Source of the DNA: Mucilaginibacter aquatilis
GTDB taxonomy: Bacteria; Bacteroidota; Bacteroidia; Sphingobacteriales; Sphingobacteriaceae
Length of the DNA stretch: 64,000 bases
Direction of reading: 5' to 3'
Assembly (NCBI RefSeq): GCF_009755275.1
Contig: NZ_WQLA01000004.1
Location: 248,001 to 312,000, forward strand
The notes under the pieces were generated by a model. It searched no databases, had not been told where the DNA came from, and saw only the letters and a program-made list of their open reading frames with translations. How positions within the stretch are numbered: the first letter of the stretch is position 1; each line of letters begins with the position of its first letter. Shown here piece by piece: positions 56,956 through 64,000 of this stretch. A program made the position numbers and the translations under genes.

Positions 56956-57408
56956 TTACAATACTTGCTCAATGTTATAAGTTTTACCGTTTAAAACAAA
57001 GCTATCGCCCGTTTTACTGCCTTTTAATTTTACTCCAATTGGTGATGCGGGCGATACAGCAAAATAAGATTTACCTTCAACAGAAAGAGTGCCGGCACTT
57101 ATTGATAAATAAAACATGCCATTGCTGGTAATTACCAAACTGCCCGGCAAAGCCGTTTCAGAGTCAAAATTTGTACTTAACTGATTTAAAATTACCATGA
57201 GTTTGTTGGCTTCATTTAGTTGAGCTAAGTTACGATTGGTTTCCTGCTGAGCCATTTCACGGCCTGTTTCATATTTGTCACCTGCGCTGCTCTTGGTATC
57301 ATCATTAGAAGCTTGCTGTGCTTCATTAATGGCATGCTGCGCGGCATCCATTCGTTGTTGCACGTAATTAAGGCAAAGCTGATGTAATTGTTTTTTTATC
57401 TCACTCAT
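56956..57408 (-). CDS. Short GreA/GreB-C-like protein, often mislabelled '3-oxoacyl-ACP synthase'
   Basis: A 150-residue cytoplasmic protein. An N-terminal helical stretch (about 5-75, likely coiled coil: IKKQLHQLCLNYVQQRMDAAQHAI and SAGDKYETGREMAQQETNRNL) precedes a small beta domain (about 95-150, GTLSVEGKSYFAVSPASPIGVKLKGSKTGDSF) like the GreA/GreB C-terminal fold, with SPIG at the hairpin. The whole layout resembles Gre-type secondary-channel factors, but the acidic finger residues at the tip of the coiled coil are not obvious. Databases often label it '3-oxoacyl-ACP synthase', for which no active-site residue is present. It sits 9 bases after a terminator of the upstream GH51 gene. Confidence 0.75.
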   Translation of the reverse strand: MSEIKKQLHQLCLNYVQQRMDAAQHAINEAQQASNDDTKSSAGDKYETGREMAQQETNRNLAQLNEANKLMVILNQLSTNFDSETALPGSLVITSNGMFYLSISAGTLSVEGKSYFAVSPASPIGVKLKGSKTGDSFVLNGKTYNIEQVL

Positions 57409-57410
57409 AA

Positions 57411-57451
57411 CAAAACAAAGCCCCGTTTGAAATTATTTTCAAACAGGGCTT
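57411..57451 (-). terminator. Terminator of the GH51 gene
   Basis: AAGCCCcGTTTGAAA pairs with TTTCAAACaGGGCTT around TTAT; CTTTGTTTTG follows on the minus strand. It ends only about 3-9 bases before the start of the next gene. Confidence 0.85.
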
Positions 57452-57470
57452 ATGCAAATGTAAAAGTATT

Positions 57471-59009
57471 TTAATTGAGTTCCAACGCAACTATTGACTT
57501 GGCAGGCATGTTTACTACCAGTTTGTCGCCATCCTTTTTTATATTGCTAAATAGTTTCGGGGATATTACTGAAGGCTTAACGAAAGTATTAACGTCGGAC
57601 ACACCTGGTGAAGTTAACACCTGTCCTTTAACAGCCTTCCAAACAATGCCTTTAAGTTCAGCACTAACGCTTATGCTGTTTTTTGCATCAAGGTTAACAA
57701 GTGTAATGTGCACTTTGCCAGCTTTGTCTTTAGATGCAGATACGTTTACCGCCGGTATTTTTTCTCCATCCACCTCGTAATCTGGCGAGTTCAATTTAAA
57801 CGGCAAATACTGTGCGTCCTGATGAGCCTTGTACATATCAAATACGTGATAAGTTGGCGTTAAAATCATCTTCTCCTTATCTGTTAAAATAAGTGCCTGA
57901 AGCACATTTACGCATTGTGCCAGTTCGGCCATCTTAACCCTATCACAGTGGTTATTAAATATATTTAGCGTTGTGCCCGCAACCAATGCATCGCGTAAAC
58001 TGTTTTGCTGGTATAAAAAACCAGGGTTAGTACCCGGCTCAACATCGGTCCATACTCCCCACTCATCAACCACCAGCGCCACGCGTTTTTTAGGATCATA
58101 CTTGTCCATGATGGCAGAGTGCTTTTCAACAAGTTCTTCCATTTTAAGGGAGTTTTTTAAGGTTGCAAAGTATTCTTTTTCGCCAAAGCCGGTTGCAGGA
58201 CCTTTTTTGCTCCAGTTGTTGGTTGGCAATGTGTAATAATGCAATGATACACCCCACATGTTACGCGCACCAATATTTTTCATTAATACCTCGGTCCAGT
58301 TGTAATCACCTGCATTAGCACCGCTGGCTATTTTCTTAAGTTTTGCATTGGGGTAGTTACGTGCATAGGTTGAATAGCGCCTGTACTCGCCGGCATAATA
58401 CTCAGGTGTCATATTGCCGCCGCAGCCCCAGCTTTCATTACCTACGCCAAAAAACTCAACATTATACGGTTTAGCATGTCCATTTACTGCCCGCTCACGT
58501 GTTAGCGGACTTGCACCATCGAAGTTTAAATATTCAACCCACTTTGACATCTCCTCAACCGTACCACTGCCTACATTGGCTGACACATAAGGAGCCGTTC
58601 CCAAAAGATCACATAATTGCAAAAATTCATGAGTGCCAAAGCTATTGTCTTCAACTACGCCGCCCCAATTGGTATTTACCATTTTTGGGCGCTTATCACG
58701 CGGGCCTATGCCATCACGCCAATGATACTCATCGGCAAAGCAACCACCCGGCCAGCGCAGGTTAGGTATTTTAATTTTTTTAAGCGCATTTACAACATCA
58801 AGGCGTATGCGATCTTGCTTTTGAACGGGCAAAGATTTATCCACCCAAAATCCGCCATAAATTCCACGGCCCAAATGCTCGGCAAATTGTCCGTAAATAT
58901 GTCTGCTGATGGTGTCTTTAGAGTCGTTACTTAATGTAACAGTTGCCGTTTTTTGTGCATAGCTATTGAAAGTAATGCCGGCTAATAATAGTAATAAAGA
59001 TCTTTTCAA
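57471..59009 (-). CDS. GH51 alpha-L-arabinofuranosidase
   Basis: A 512-residue protein: signal peptide (cleavage after NSYAQ, residue 19), then a GH51 TIM barrel (about 40-380) and a C-terminal beta domain (about 390-512). [52 protein letters not shown] (acid/base Glu, about residue 191) and [10 protein letters not shown] (nucleophile Glu, about 318) are all family landmarks. It removes arabinofuranose from arabinoxylan, arabinan or related glycans, here outside the cytoplasm. The start codon is TTG: an in-frame TAA lies 15 bases upstream and no ATG exists nearby. A perfect 12-bp palindrome lies 10 bases upstream. No other hemicellulase gene is adjacent. Confidence 0.94.
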   Translation of the reverse strand: MKRSLLLLLAGITFNSYAQKTATVTLSNDSKDTISRHIYGQFAEHLGRGIYGGFWVDKSLPVQKQDRIRLDVVNALKKIKIPNLRWPGGCFADEYHWRDGIGPRDKRPKMVNTNWGGVVEDNSFGTHEFLQLCDLLGTAPYVSANVGSGTVEEMSKWVEYLNFDGASPLTRERAVNGHAKPYNVEFFGVGNESWGCGGNMTPEYYAGEYRRYSTYARNYPNAKLKKIASGANAGDYNWTEVLMKNIGARNMWGVSLHYYTLPTNNWSKKGPATGFGEKEYFATLKNSLKMEELVEKHSAIMDKYDPKKRVALVVDEWGVWTDVEPGTNPGFLYQQNSLRDALVAGTTLNIFNNHCDRVKMAELAQCVNVLQALILTDKEKMILTPTYHVFDMYKAHQDAQYLPFKLNSPDYEVDGEKIPAVNVSASKDKAGKVHITLVNLDAKNSISVSAELKGIVWKAVKGQVLTSPGVSDVNTFVKPSVISPKLFSNIKKDGDKLVVNMPAKSIVALELN

Positions 59010-59019
59010 GATATTAAAG

Positions 59020-59050
59020 ATTTATAATTGTCAGGTTTACAATTATAAAT
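59020..59050. promoter_or_regulatory. Perfect 12-bp palindrome upstream of GH51
   Basis: ATTTATAATTGT (59020-59031) and ACAATTATAAAT (59039-59050) are a perfect inverted repeat with a 7-base spacer, 10 bases upstream of the GH51 TTG start. The spacing and symmetry fit a dimeric transcription-factor operator. An A/T-rich hairpin in the leader RNA is an alternative. No other copy was found by eye in this window. Confidence 0.55.
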
Positions 59051-59140
59051 TTAATTACTGTTTAAAGCAAGCGCAATTGCACAATATTATCTTCAAATTT
59101 GCAGATGTTATCTTGATCAAGAGCGAGCAGCCATAAAATG

Positions 59141-59176
59141 ATAATGAGTTATTACTCTTTAGTAATAACTCATTAT
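59141..59176 (-). terminator. Perfect 16-bp hairpin after the ABC permease genes
   Basis: ATAATGAGTTATTACT and AGTAATAACTCATTAT are a perfect inverted repeat with loop CTTT, 22 bases 3' of the permease stop. On the minus strand it is followed by CATTTTATGG, a weak T-tract, so it may be a terminator or simply an mRNA-end structure. Confidence 0.6.
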
Positions 59177-59198
59177 CTGATCATATTAAAAAGGAGAC

Positions 59199-61568
59199 TT
59201 ATTCACTCCTCAAACTTTTAACCGGATTGGCTATAGCAGCCTTTACCGATTGAAAGCAAACGGTAACTAAGGCTATCATGATTGCTCCTATACCTGATAT
59301 AGCAAATATCCACCATTCAATTTCAATACGGTAGGTATACTTTTGCAACCAATTTTGCATGGCATACCATGCTATAGGTGAAGCAATGATTATTGCTGCA
59401 ATTACAAGCTTTAAAAAATCCTTTGATAATAGTGCAGTTATATTGAGTACCGATGCCCCAAGCACCTTTCTCACTCCTATTTCTTTGGTGCGGCTAGCGG
59501 CCATGTAAGCAGCCAAACCAAACAAACCGAGACATGAAATGATAATTGTGAGCAATGCAAAGGTACCTGCAAGCTTTGCCGTACGTTGCTGCTCACTAAA
59601 TTTCACCTCATAATCTTTATCAACAAACAACGGTGTAAACGGAAACGCAGGATTATACTTTTTAAATATAGCTTCAATTTTGGGCATGGCTGCACTTAAC
59701 GGCTGATTAGCTTTAAGCCTGATGTTTACTACATTGCTCCACTTTTGTGCGGGCCCCATTACCAGCATGGGTTGAATTGGGTCATAAGGCGAACCCCATA
59801 TAAAATCTTTAATTACGCCTACTACATGCCATTTAATAAAGTCTTTATCAATAATTTGCCCTATGGGATTTTTTGCGTTGATAATTTTGGCTGCCGACTC
59901 GTTAAGCAAACATGCAGTTGAATCTGTTGGGTAGAGTTGTGGGTCTATATCGCGTCCTTTAACTACTTTAACATTCAGCACTTTAGCAAAATCACCCTGG
60001 GTAGCCATTTGGTCGAATACAATTTTGGCGCCTTCGGGCTTGCCAACCCAATTCAAACCCCAGGAATTAGCACTTGATGAAACAAAGCTGCCACTGGTAA
60101 TGCTAACTGCCTCGGCAACGCCGCTGTTTATCAGGTCTTGCTTAATGAGGTTTTGGTTTTTATGGATTTCACCGTTAAAGTAGGTATAAATAAGGTTGTT
60201 TTTATTGTACCCGCTATCGCGGTCTTGTGCATATTGTATTTGTTTGCGTATAACAATAGTGCTCACAATCATTACCACTGCAAATGTAAATTGCGTTATA
60301 ACCAATAGTTTGCGTGGTGTAACAACGGCGTTTACACTTACAAATGTGCCTTTTAATACTTGTACCGGTTTAAAGGATGACAGATACAATGCAGGGTAAC
60401 ATCCGGCTAACAAACCAGTTGCCAACACGAAAACAAGCCAAGCTAGGATGAAGGAGGGTTTAAGTAAGGGTAAGCTCAAATCCAAACTTACGAGCTCATT
60501 AAAGTAGGGCAAAGTTATACGAGTAAGTATTAAAGCAATTACACCCGCTATAAACGACACAATTACAGACTCGATTAAAAACTGCCCAACAAGTGACAGT
60601 TTAAGTGCTCCGATTGATTTACGGATACCTACCTCTTTTGCCCGTTTTTCGCTGCGGGCAGTACTAAGGTTCATAAAGTTTATGCAGGCAATTAATAGAA
60701 TAAAGCCGGCAATAAACGTAAAAAGCTTAACTACATCGGCCCTGCCACCGCTAGGTACACCATTTTTAAAAGTATTATACAGGTAATAATCACCAAAAGG
60801 ATGCAGAAAGATCTGGTTATCTTCGTTACCGTTACTATGCTTTATGGTGGTATTTATGATTTTCGCATTTACCTTTTTTAGATTAGCACCAGAATTTAGT
60901 TGCACGTATGTACGGTAACTGTTATTACCCCAGTTTTGGTCATCACCGTTGTACTGAACCCTGTAAAAGAGCCAAGGCGTTATATAATCGGTTTGGAAAC
61001 GGGTATTTGATGGCAATTTTTGCAGCACGCCGCTTATAGTAAGGTTATACTGGTTATCAAACTTTATTATCTTACCAACAACGTTTTCTGTGGTACCAAA
61101 CATTTTTTTTGCAAAATCTTCGGTAATTACAATTTTATATGGGCTGCTTAGCGCCGTGGCCATATTCCCTGCAATAAGCGGGAATGTAAACATTTTCAGA
61201 AAGTTTTCTTCAGCATCAAAACCCTCTGCTTCAAGTTTTTTACCGTTGTAATCAAAAAGGTGTTTATCTACATAGGTTATCCTGGCGCTGTACTTAATAT
61301 CGGGATACTCCTGTTTAAGCACCGGACCTAATGCCGGGGGTGTGCTGGGCCAGCAGTGCAATTCTCCATCGAATATCGATTTGTTGTAAACGATGTACAG
61401 GTCTTTTATTTGCTTGTGAAACCTGTCGAAACTCAGCTCGTGCTGTATCCATATACCAATAAGCATGGCCGCTGTCATGCCTATAGCCAAACCAGCAATA
61501 TTTATAAAGGAAAAGCCTTTACTGTTAAGTAAATTCCTCCAGGCAATTTTTAGATAATTTTTAAACAT
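59199..61568 (-). CDS. MacB/FtsX-type ABC transporter permease (large)
   Basis: A 789-residue permease of the MacB-like type common in this phylum: N-terminal membrane segment (about 20-42, AGLAIGMTAAMLIGIWIQHELSFDRFHK), a MacB periplasmic core domain (about 50-240), three membrane segments (about 285-400, FTFIAGFILLIACINFMNLSTARSEKRAKEVGIRKSIGA), a second periplasmic domain (about 450-660), and a final FtsX-like membrane domain (about 680-780). The two EVGIRKSIGA/EIGVRKVLGA cytoplasmic loops are family landmarks. It likely forms a mechanotransmission ABC complex with an ATPase encoded elsewhere. It follows the larger upstream copy, and the two are near-duplicates in layout. Confidence 0.93.
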   Translation of the reverse strand: MFKNYLKIAWRNLLNSKGFSFINIAGLAIGMTAAMLIGIWIQHELSFDRFHKQIKDLYIVYNKSIFDGELHCWPSTPPALGPVLKQEYPDIKYSARITYVDKHLFDYNGKKLEAEGFDAEENFLKMFTFPLIAGNMATALSSPYKIVITEDFAKKMFGTTENVVGKIIKFDNQYNLTISGVLQKLPSNTRFQTDYITPWLFYRVQYNGDDQNWGNNSYRTYVQLNSGANLKKVNAKIINTTIKHSNGNEDNQIFLHPFGDYYLYNTFKNGVPSGGRADVVKLFTFIAGFILLIACINFMNLSTARSEKRAKEVGIRKSIGALKLSLVGQFLIESVIVSFIAGVIALILTRITLPYFNELVSLDLSLPLLKPSFILAWLVFVLATGLLAGCYPALYLSSFKPVQVLKGTFVSVNAVVTPRKLLVITQFTFAVVMIVSTIVIRKQIQYAQDRDSGYNKNNLIYTYFNGEIHKNQNLIKQDLINSGVAEAVSITSGSFVSSSANSWGLNWVGKPEGAKIVFDQMATQGDFAKVLNVKVVKGRDIDPQLYPTDSTACLLNESAAKIINAKNPIGQIIDKDFIKWHVVGVIKDFIWGSPYDPIQPMLVMGPAQKWSNVVNIRLKANQPLSAAMPKIEAIFKKYNPAFPFTPLFVDKDYEVKFSEQQRTAKLAGTFALLTIIISCLGLFGLAAYMAASRTKEIGVRKVLGASVLNITALLSKDFLKLVIAAIIIASPIAWYAMQNWLQKYTYRIEIEWWIFAISGIGAIMIALVTVCFQSVKAAIANPVKSLRSE

Positions 61569-61664
61569 CTTCAGTAATCGATAAATGTGTTAAATATGGA
61601 ACGCTGTTTATCAGCAACCTTAGGTTATAATATGGGTAAGAGAATAAATACAGCGGCACTTTCT

Positions 61665-64000
61665 TTACTCGCTACGTAAACTCTTTACAGGATTGGTTAG
61701 TGCCGCCTTTACCGACTGGAAGCTGATTGTTATAAATGCAAGCAGCATTGCCATGAGTGTAGCTAAAACAAATACCCACCATTGTATTGAAATGCGGTAT
61801 GCAAAACTTTGCAGCCAACTGTCCATTACCCACCATGCGGCAGGCACCGCAATTATGGCGGCTATCATTACCAGCTTCAAAAAGTCACGCGATAAAAGGA
61901 ACACGATACCGGCAACGTTGGCACCTAAAACTTTACGTACACCAATTTCTTTTGTACGCTGAATTACAATCATTACTGATATTGCCAGCAAACCAATGCA
62001 TGATATTACAATGGCTAAAACAGCCCCGCTTACAAAGATATTTGACAAGCGCCTTTCACTTTGATACTGCCTTTCGGTATTCTCATTAAGCCATGATCCT
62101 GTGAATTCAACATTTGGATACTGGCGGTTCCAGCTCTGTTTTATCTCGTCAAAAGCGTGAAGTAAGTTACCGGGCTTAACCTTAACAAACACGTAGTTTA
62201 TGGCAAACTGTTTACGCATAATCATTGAAACGGGTTCAATCTTATCATGTAACGACTTGAAGTTGTAGTCTTTTACAATGCCAATTATTTGCGATTGGTA
62301 TTCAGGGAACATAAACAGGTACCGCCCAACAATATTCCTTCCGCCTATGCTACGGGCCATACTTTCATTTATCACAACAGCATTGCTATCGCCAGGAAAG
62401 TTTAAGTCAAAGTCGCGGCCGTCAACCAGTTTAATGTCAAGTGTTTTAACATAGTCAAAATCTACACGCTGCAAGTTTGTGCGTATTTCGCGGCCATTCA
62501 TTCCAAAACCAATAATTGACGACCTGGTAGATCCATCGTTTCCGCGCCCCAGGTTCATGTATGAACCGCTTACTGCTTCTACCTGGCTATTGCTACGCAA
62601 ATCATTACGCATAAGCTGCAATGCTTTGCTGCCGTCAATACCTTTGTTAACAGGTATACTTAAAACTTCGGTTTTATTAAAGCCCAGGGGTTTGTTGCTT
62701 AAATAGTTAATTTGCTGCCAGGTTATTATGGTACAAATAATTAAAAGCGTAGACAACGCAAATTGCACCACCAGCAACGTGTTACGTATTTTACCTGGTT
62801 TTGCAGTATCGCCCATGTTACCTTTTAAAACAGCCACGGTTTTGTAACGCATCATAATCAACGCCGGGTAAAAACCTGCAAGTGCCGTAATCAATATAAA
62901 AATACCCAAAATTGCCAGTAAATGCTGCGGCTGAAATAGCATTGCTAAATTTATGCGGCTTTTGAACATTGCTTTAAATGGCGATATAATAACTGCACAT
63001 AATGCTAAACCCAGTATGGTTGATGCCAGGCAAACCATGATTGTTTCAGTCCAGAATTGTGTAAGTAATTGCCATTTGCCGGCGCCAAGTGTTTTACGTA
63101 CGCCAACTTCACGGGCACGTGTAAAGCCACGCGCTACTGATAAGTTTATAAAATTGATGCAGGCAATGATTAAGATAAAACAAGCTATTGCCAAAAGACT
63201 TAAAACGTAGGTTTTGCTAACCGGGTAGCCTTCAACGCCGTTTAAATTAGTATTAAAGTGGTTTGAAGCAAATGGTGCGAGATGCAAACTCAGCAAGCTG
63301 CCTGTTTCATCGGGCCGGGCGCCGTCGCGCTTCAGCAGGTCAATGTCGGCCTTGTAATGTGCTTCTACAAATGGCTTAAGTTGCTTGGCAAAGTTTTGAG
63401 TGTTATAACCTTCTTTAAACTCAACAAAAGCCATGTGCGACCAGTTGTCCCATTTGCTTAAATCGGTTTTGTAATTTGGGAAGTGCTCAAAGCGCAGCAA
63501 CAAATCAAAAGTAATACTCGAATTACGCGGAATATCTTTTACAACGCCCGATACCTGGAAAGGCTCCTCGCGTTGGCCAATGGTTATCAGTATAGTTTTG
63601 TTTAACGGCGATTGATTACCAAACATTGCCTTAGCGGCCTGCTGGGTTATTACCACATTGTTCAATTGGTTAAACACCGTATTTACATTTCCCTCAACAA
63701 GCGGGAAGGTAAACATTTTTAAAAAGTCGGCATCAACAAAATGTACGTTTTGGTCAAGCTGTTTTGCTCCTGCCTTAACCAAAGCGCCGGAGTTAGCACT
63801 GCGTGTTATATATTTAATATGGCTATATTCAGCCTTAAGAGCCGGCGCTAGTGGTATAGGCATAGCAGTACTCCGTTCAGTACCGCTGGTTCTGTTTGTA
63901 ACCGTATATAACTGATGAATGCCTTTGACGTTTTGATGAAAGCTATCGTAAGAAAACTCATAGTAAACAGTCATGAATATTAACGCGCAACAAGCAATAG
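61665..64000 (-). CDS. MacB/FtsX-type ABC transporter permease, 5' end outside window
   Basis: At least 769 residues of a second large permease with the same layout (MacB core, FtsX membrane domains, ARGFTREVGVRKTLGAGKW-like loop near residue 290 and RTKEIGVRKVLGANVAG near 690). The frame is open through the window edge: codons before the ATG at 63974 read IACCALIF, which continue the first membrane segment. The true start is beyond the right edge, so this is a partial gene. It is probably upstream of, and cotranscribed with, the 789-residue permease (96-base gap). No ATP-binding subunit is visible. Confidence 0.92.
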   Translation of the reverse strand, partial: IACCALIFMTVYYEFSYDSFHQNVKGIHQLYTVTNRTSGTERSTAMPIPLAPALKAEYSHIKYITRSANSGALVKAGAKQLDQNVHFVDADFLKMFTFPLVEGNVNTVFNQLNNVVITQQAAKAMFGNQSPLNKTILITIGQREEPFQVSGVVKDIPRNSSITFDLLLRFEHFPNYKTDLSKWDNWSHMAFVEFKEGYNTQNFAKQLKPFVEAHYKADIDLLKRDGARPDETGSLLSLHLAPFASNHFNTNLNGVEGYPVSKTYVLSLLAIACFILIIACINFINLSVARGFTRAREVGVRKTLGAGKWQLLTQFWTETIMVCLASTILGLALCAVIISPFKAMFKSRINLAMLFQPQHLLAILGIFILITALAGFYPALIMMRYKTVAVLKGNMGDTAKPGKIRNTLLVVQFALSTLLIICTIITWQQINYLSNKPLGFNKTEVLSIPVNKGIDGSKALQLMRNDLRSNSQVEAVSGSYMNLGRGNDGSTRSSIIGFGMNGREIRTNLQRVDFDYVKTLDIKLVDGRDFDLNFPGDSNAVVINESMARSIGGRNIVGRYLFMFPEYQSQIIGIVKDYNFKSLHDKIEPVSMIMRKQFAINYVFVKVKPGNLLHAFDEIKQSWNRQYPNVEFTGSWLNENTERQYQSERRLSNIFVSGAVLAIVISCIGLLAISVMIVIQRTKEIGVRKVLGANVAGIVFLLSRDFLKLVMIAAIIAVPAAWWVMDSWLQSFAYRISIQWWVFVLATLMAMLLAFITISFQSVKAALTNPVKSLRSE

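Overview
The window reads as chromosomal DNA of a member of the Bacteroidota, most likely family Sphingobacteriaceae (Mucilaginibacter/Pedobacter-like). The evidence is a SusC/SusD pair, a GH92 mannosidase, a type B T9SS surface protein paired with a PorP/SprF protein, a fused E1 dehydrogenase, an SpmA-SpmB fusion, A-rich leaders without clear Shine-Dalgarno sites, and promoters of the Bacteroidota TTTG-N19-TANNTTTG type (clearest upstream of tRNA-His). The genus is inferred from overall gene content, not proved. I see no transposase, phage gene or CRISPR array.

Layout: 0.1-12 kb is a glycan-use region with two ROK regulators at its edges, a ROK-SusC-SusD block and a CutC-GH92 pair; a palindrome overlaps the promoter of the second ROK gene. 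12-16 kb has tRNA-His, rnhA, fbp with a small phosphodiesterase, and the tRNA methyltransferase gene trmN. 16-20 kb has purL with a VOC gene, a repeat-rich noncoding stretch, a very acidic protein and the RNase P RNA. 20-28.8 kb has an NtrC-like response regulator, an aminotransferase, a DUF1573 protein, the fused E1 enzyme, a zinc alcohol dehydrogenase and NDH-2. 28.8-35 kb has argB-proC, an aspartokinase that looks like the ectoine-cluster (Ask_Ect) type, and a large S9 peptidase.

35-43 kb has gpmA, an acetate transporter, an SRPBCC protein, an OmpA/TSP3 porin-like protein, an OsmC-MetZ-DinB-like operon, and a secreted protein with the SpmAB fusion. 43-50 kb is the 1847-residue PKD/CHU_C surface protein with its PorP/SprF partner. 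50-53.4 kb is pyrG-yidC. 53.7-57 kb is a three-gene surface glycan cluster (GT8, GT2, flippase). 57-64 kb has a GreA/GreB-like small protein, a GH51 arabinofuranosidase with a TTG start and a perfect 12-bp palindrome upstream, and two large tandem ABC permeases; the second runs off the right edge.

Most of the content is ordinary Bacteroidota core and accessory metabolism. I did not find a clearly new multi-gene system. The best leads are the two palindromic operator candidates next to glycan genes, CutC inside a glycosidase operon, the apparently exchanged thiamine-diphosphate metal ligands of the E1 fusion, the altered GAFTGA loop of the sigma-54 regulator, the Ask_Ect-like aspartokinase without ectoine genes, and the OsmC-MetZ-DinB operon.
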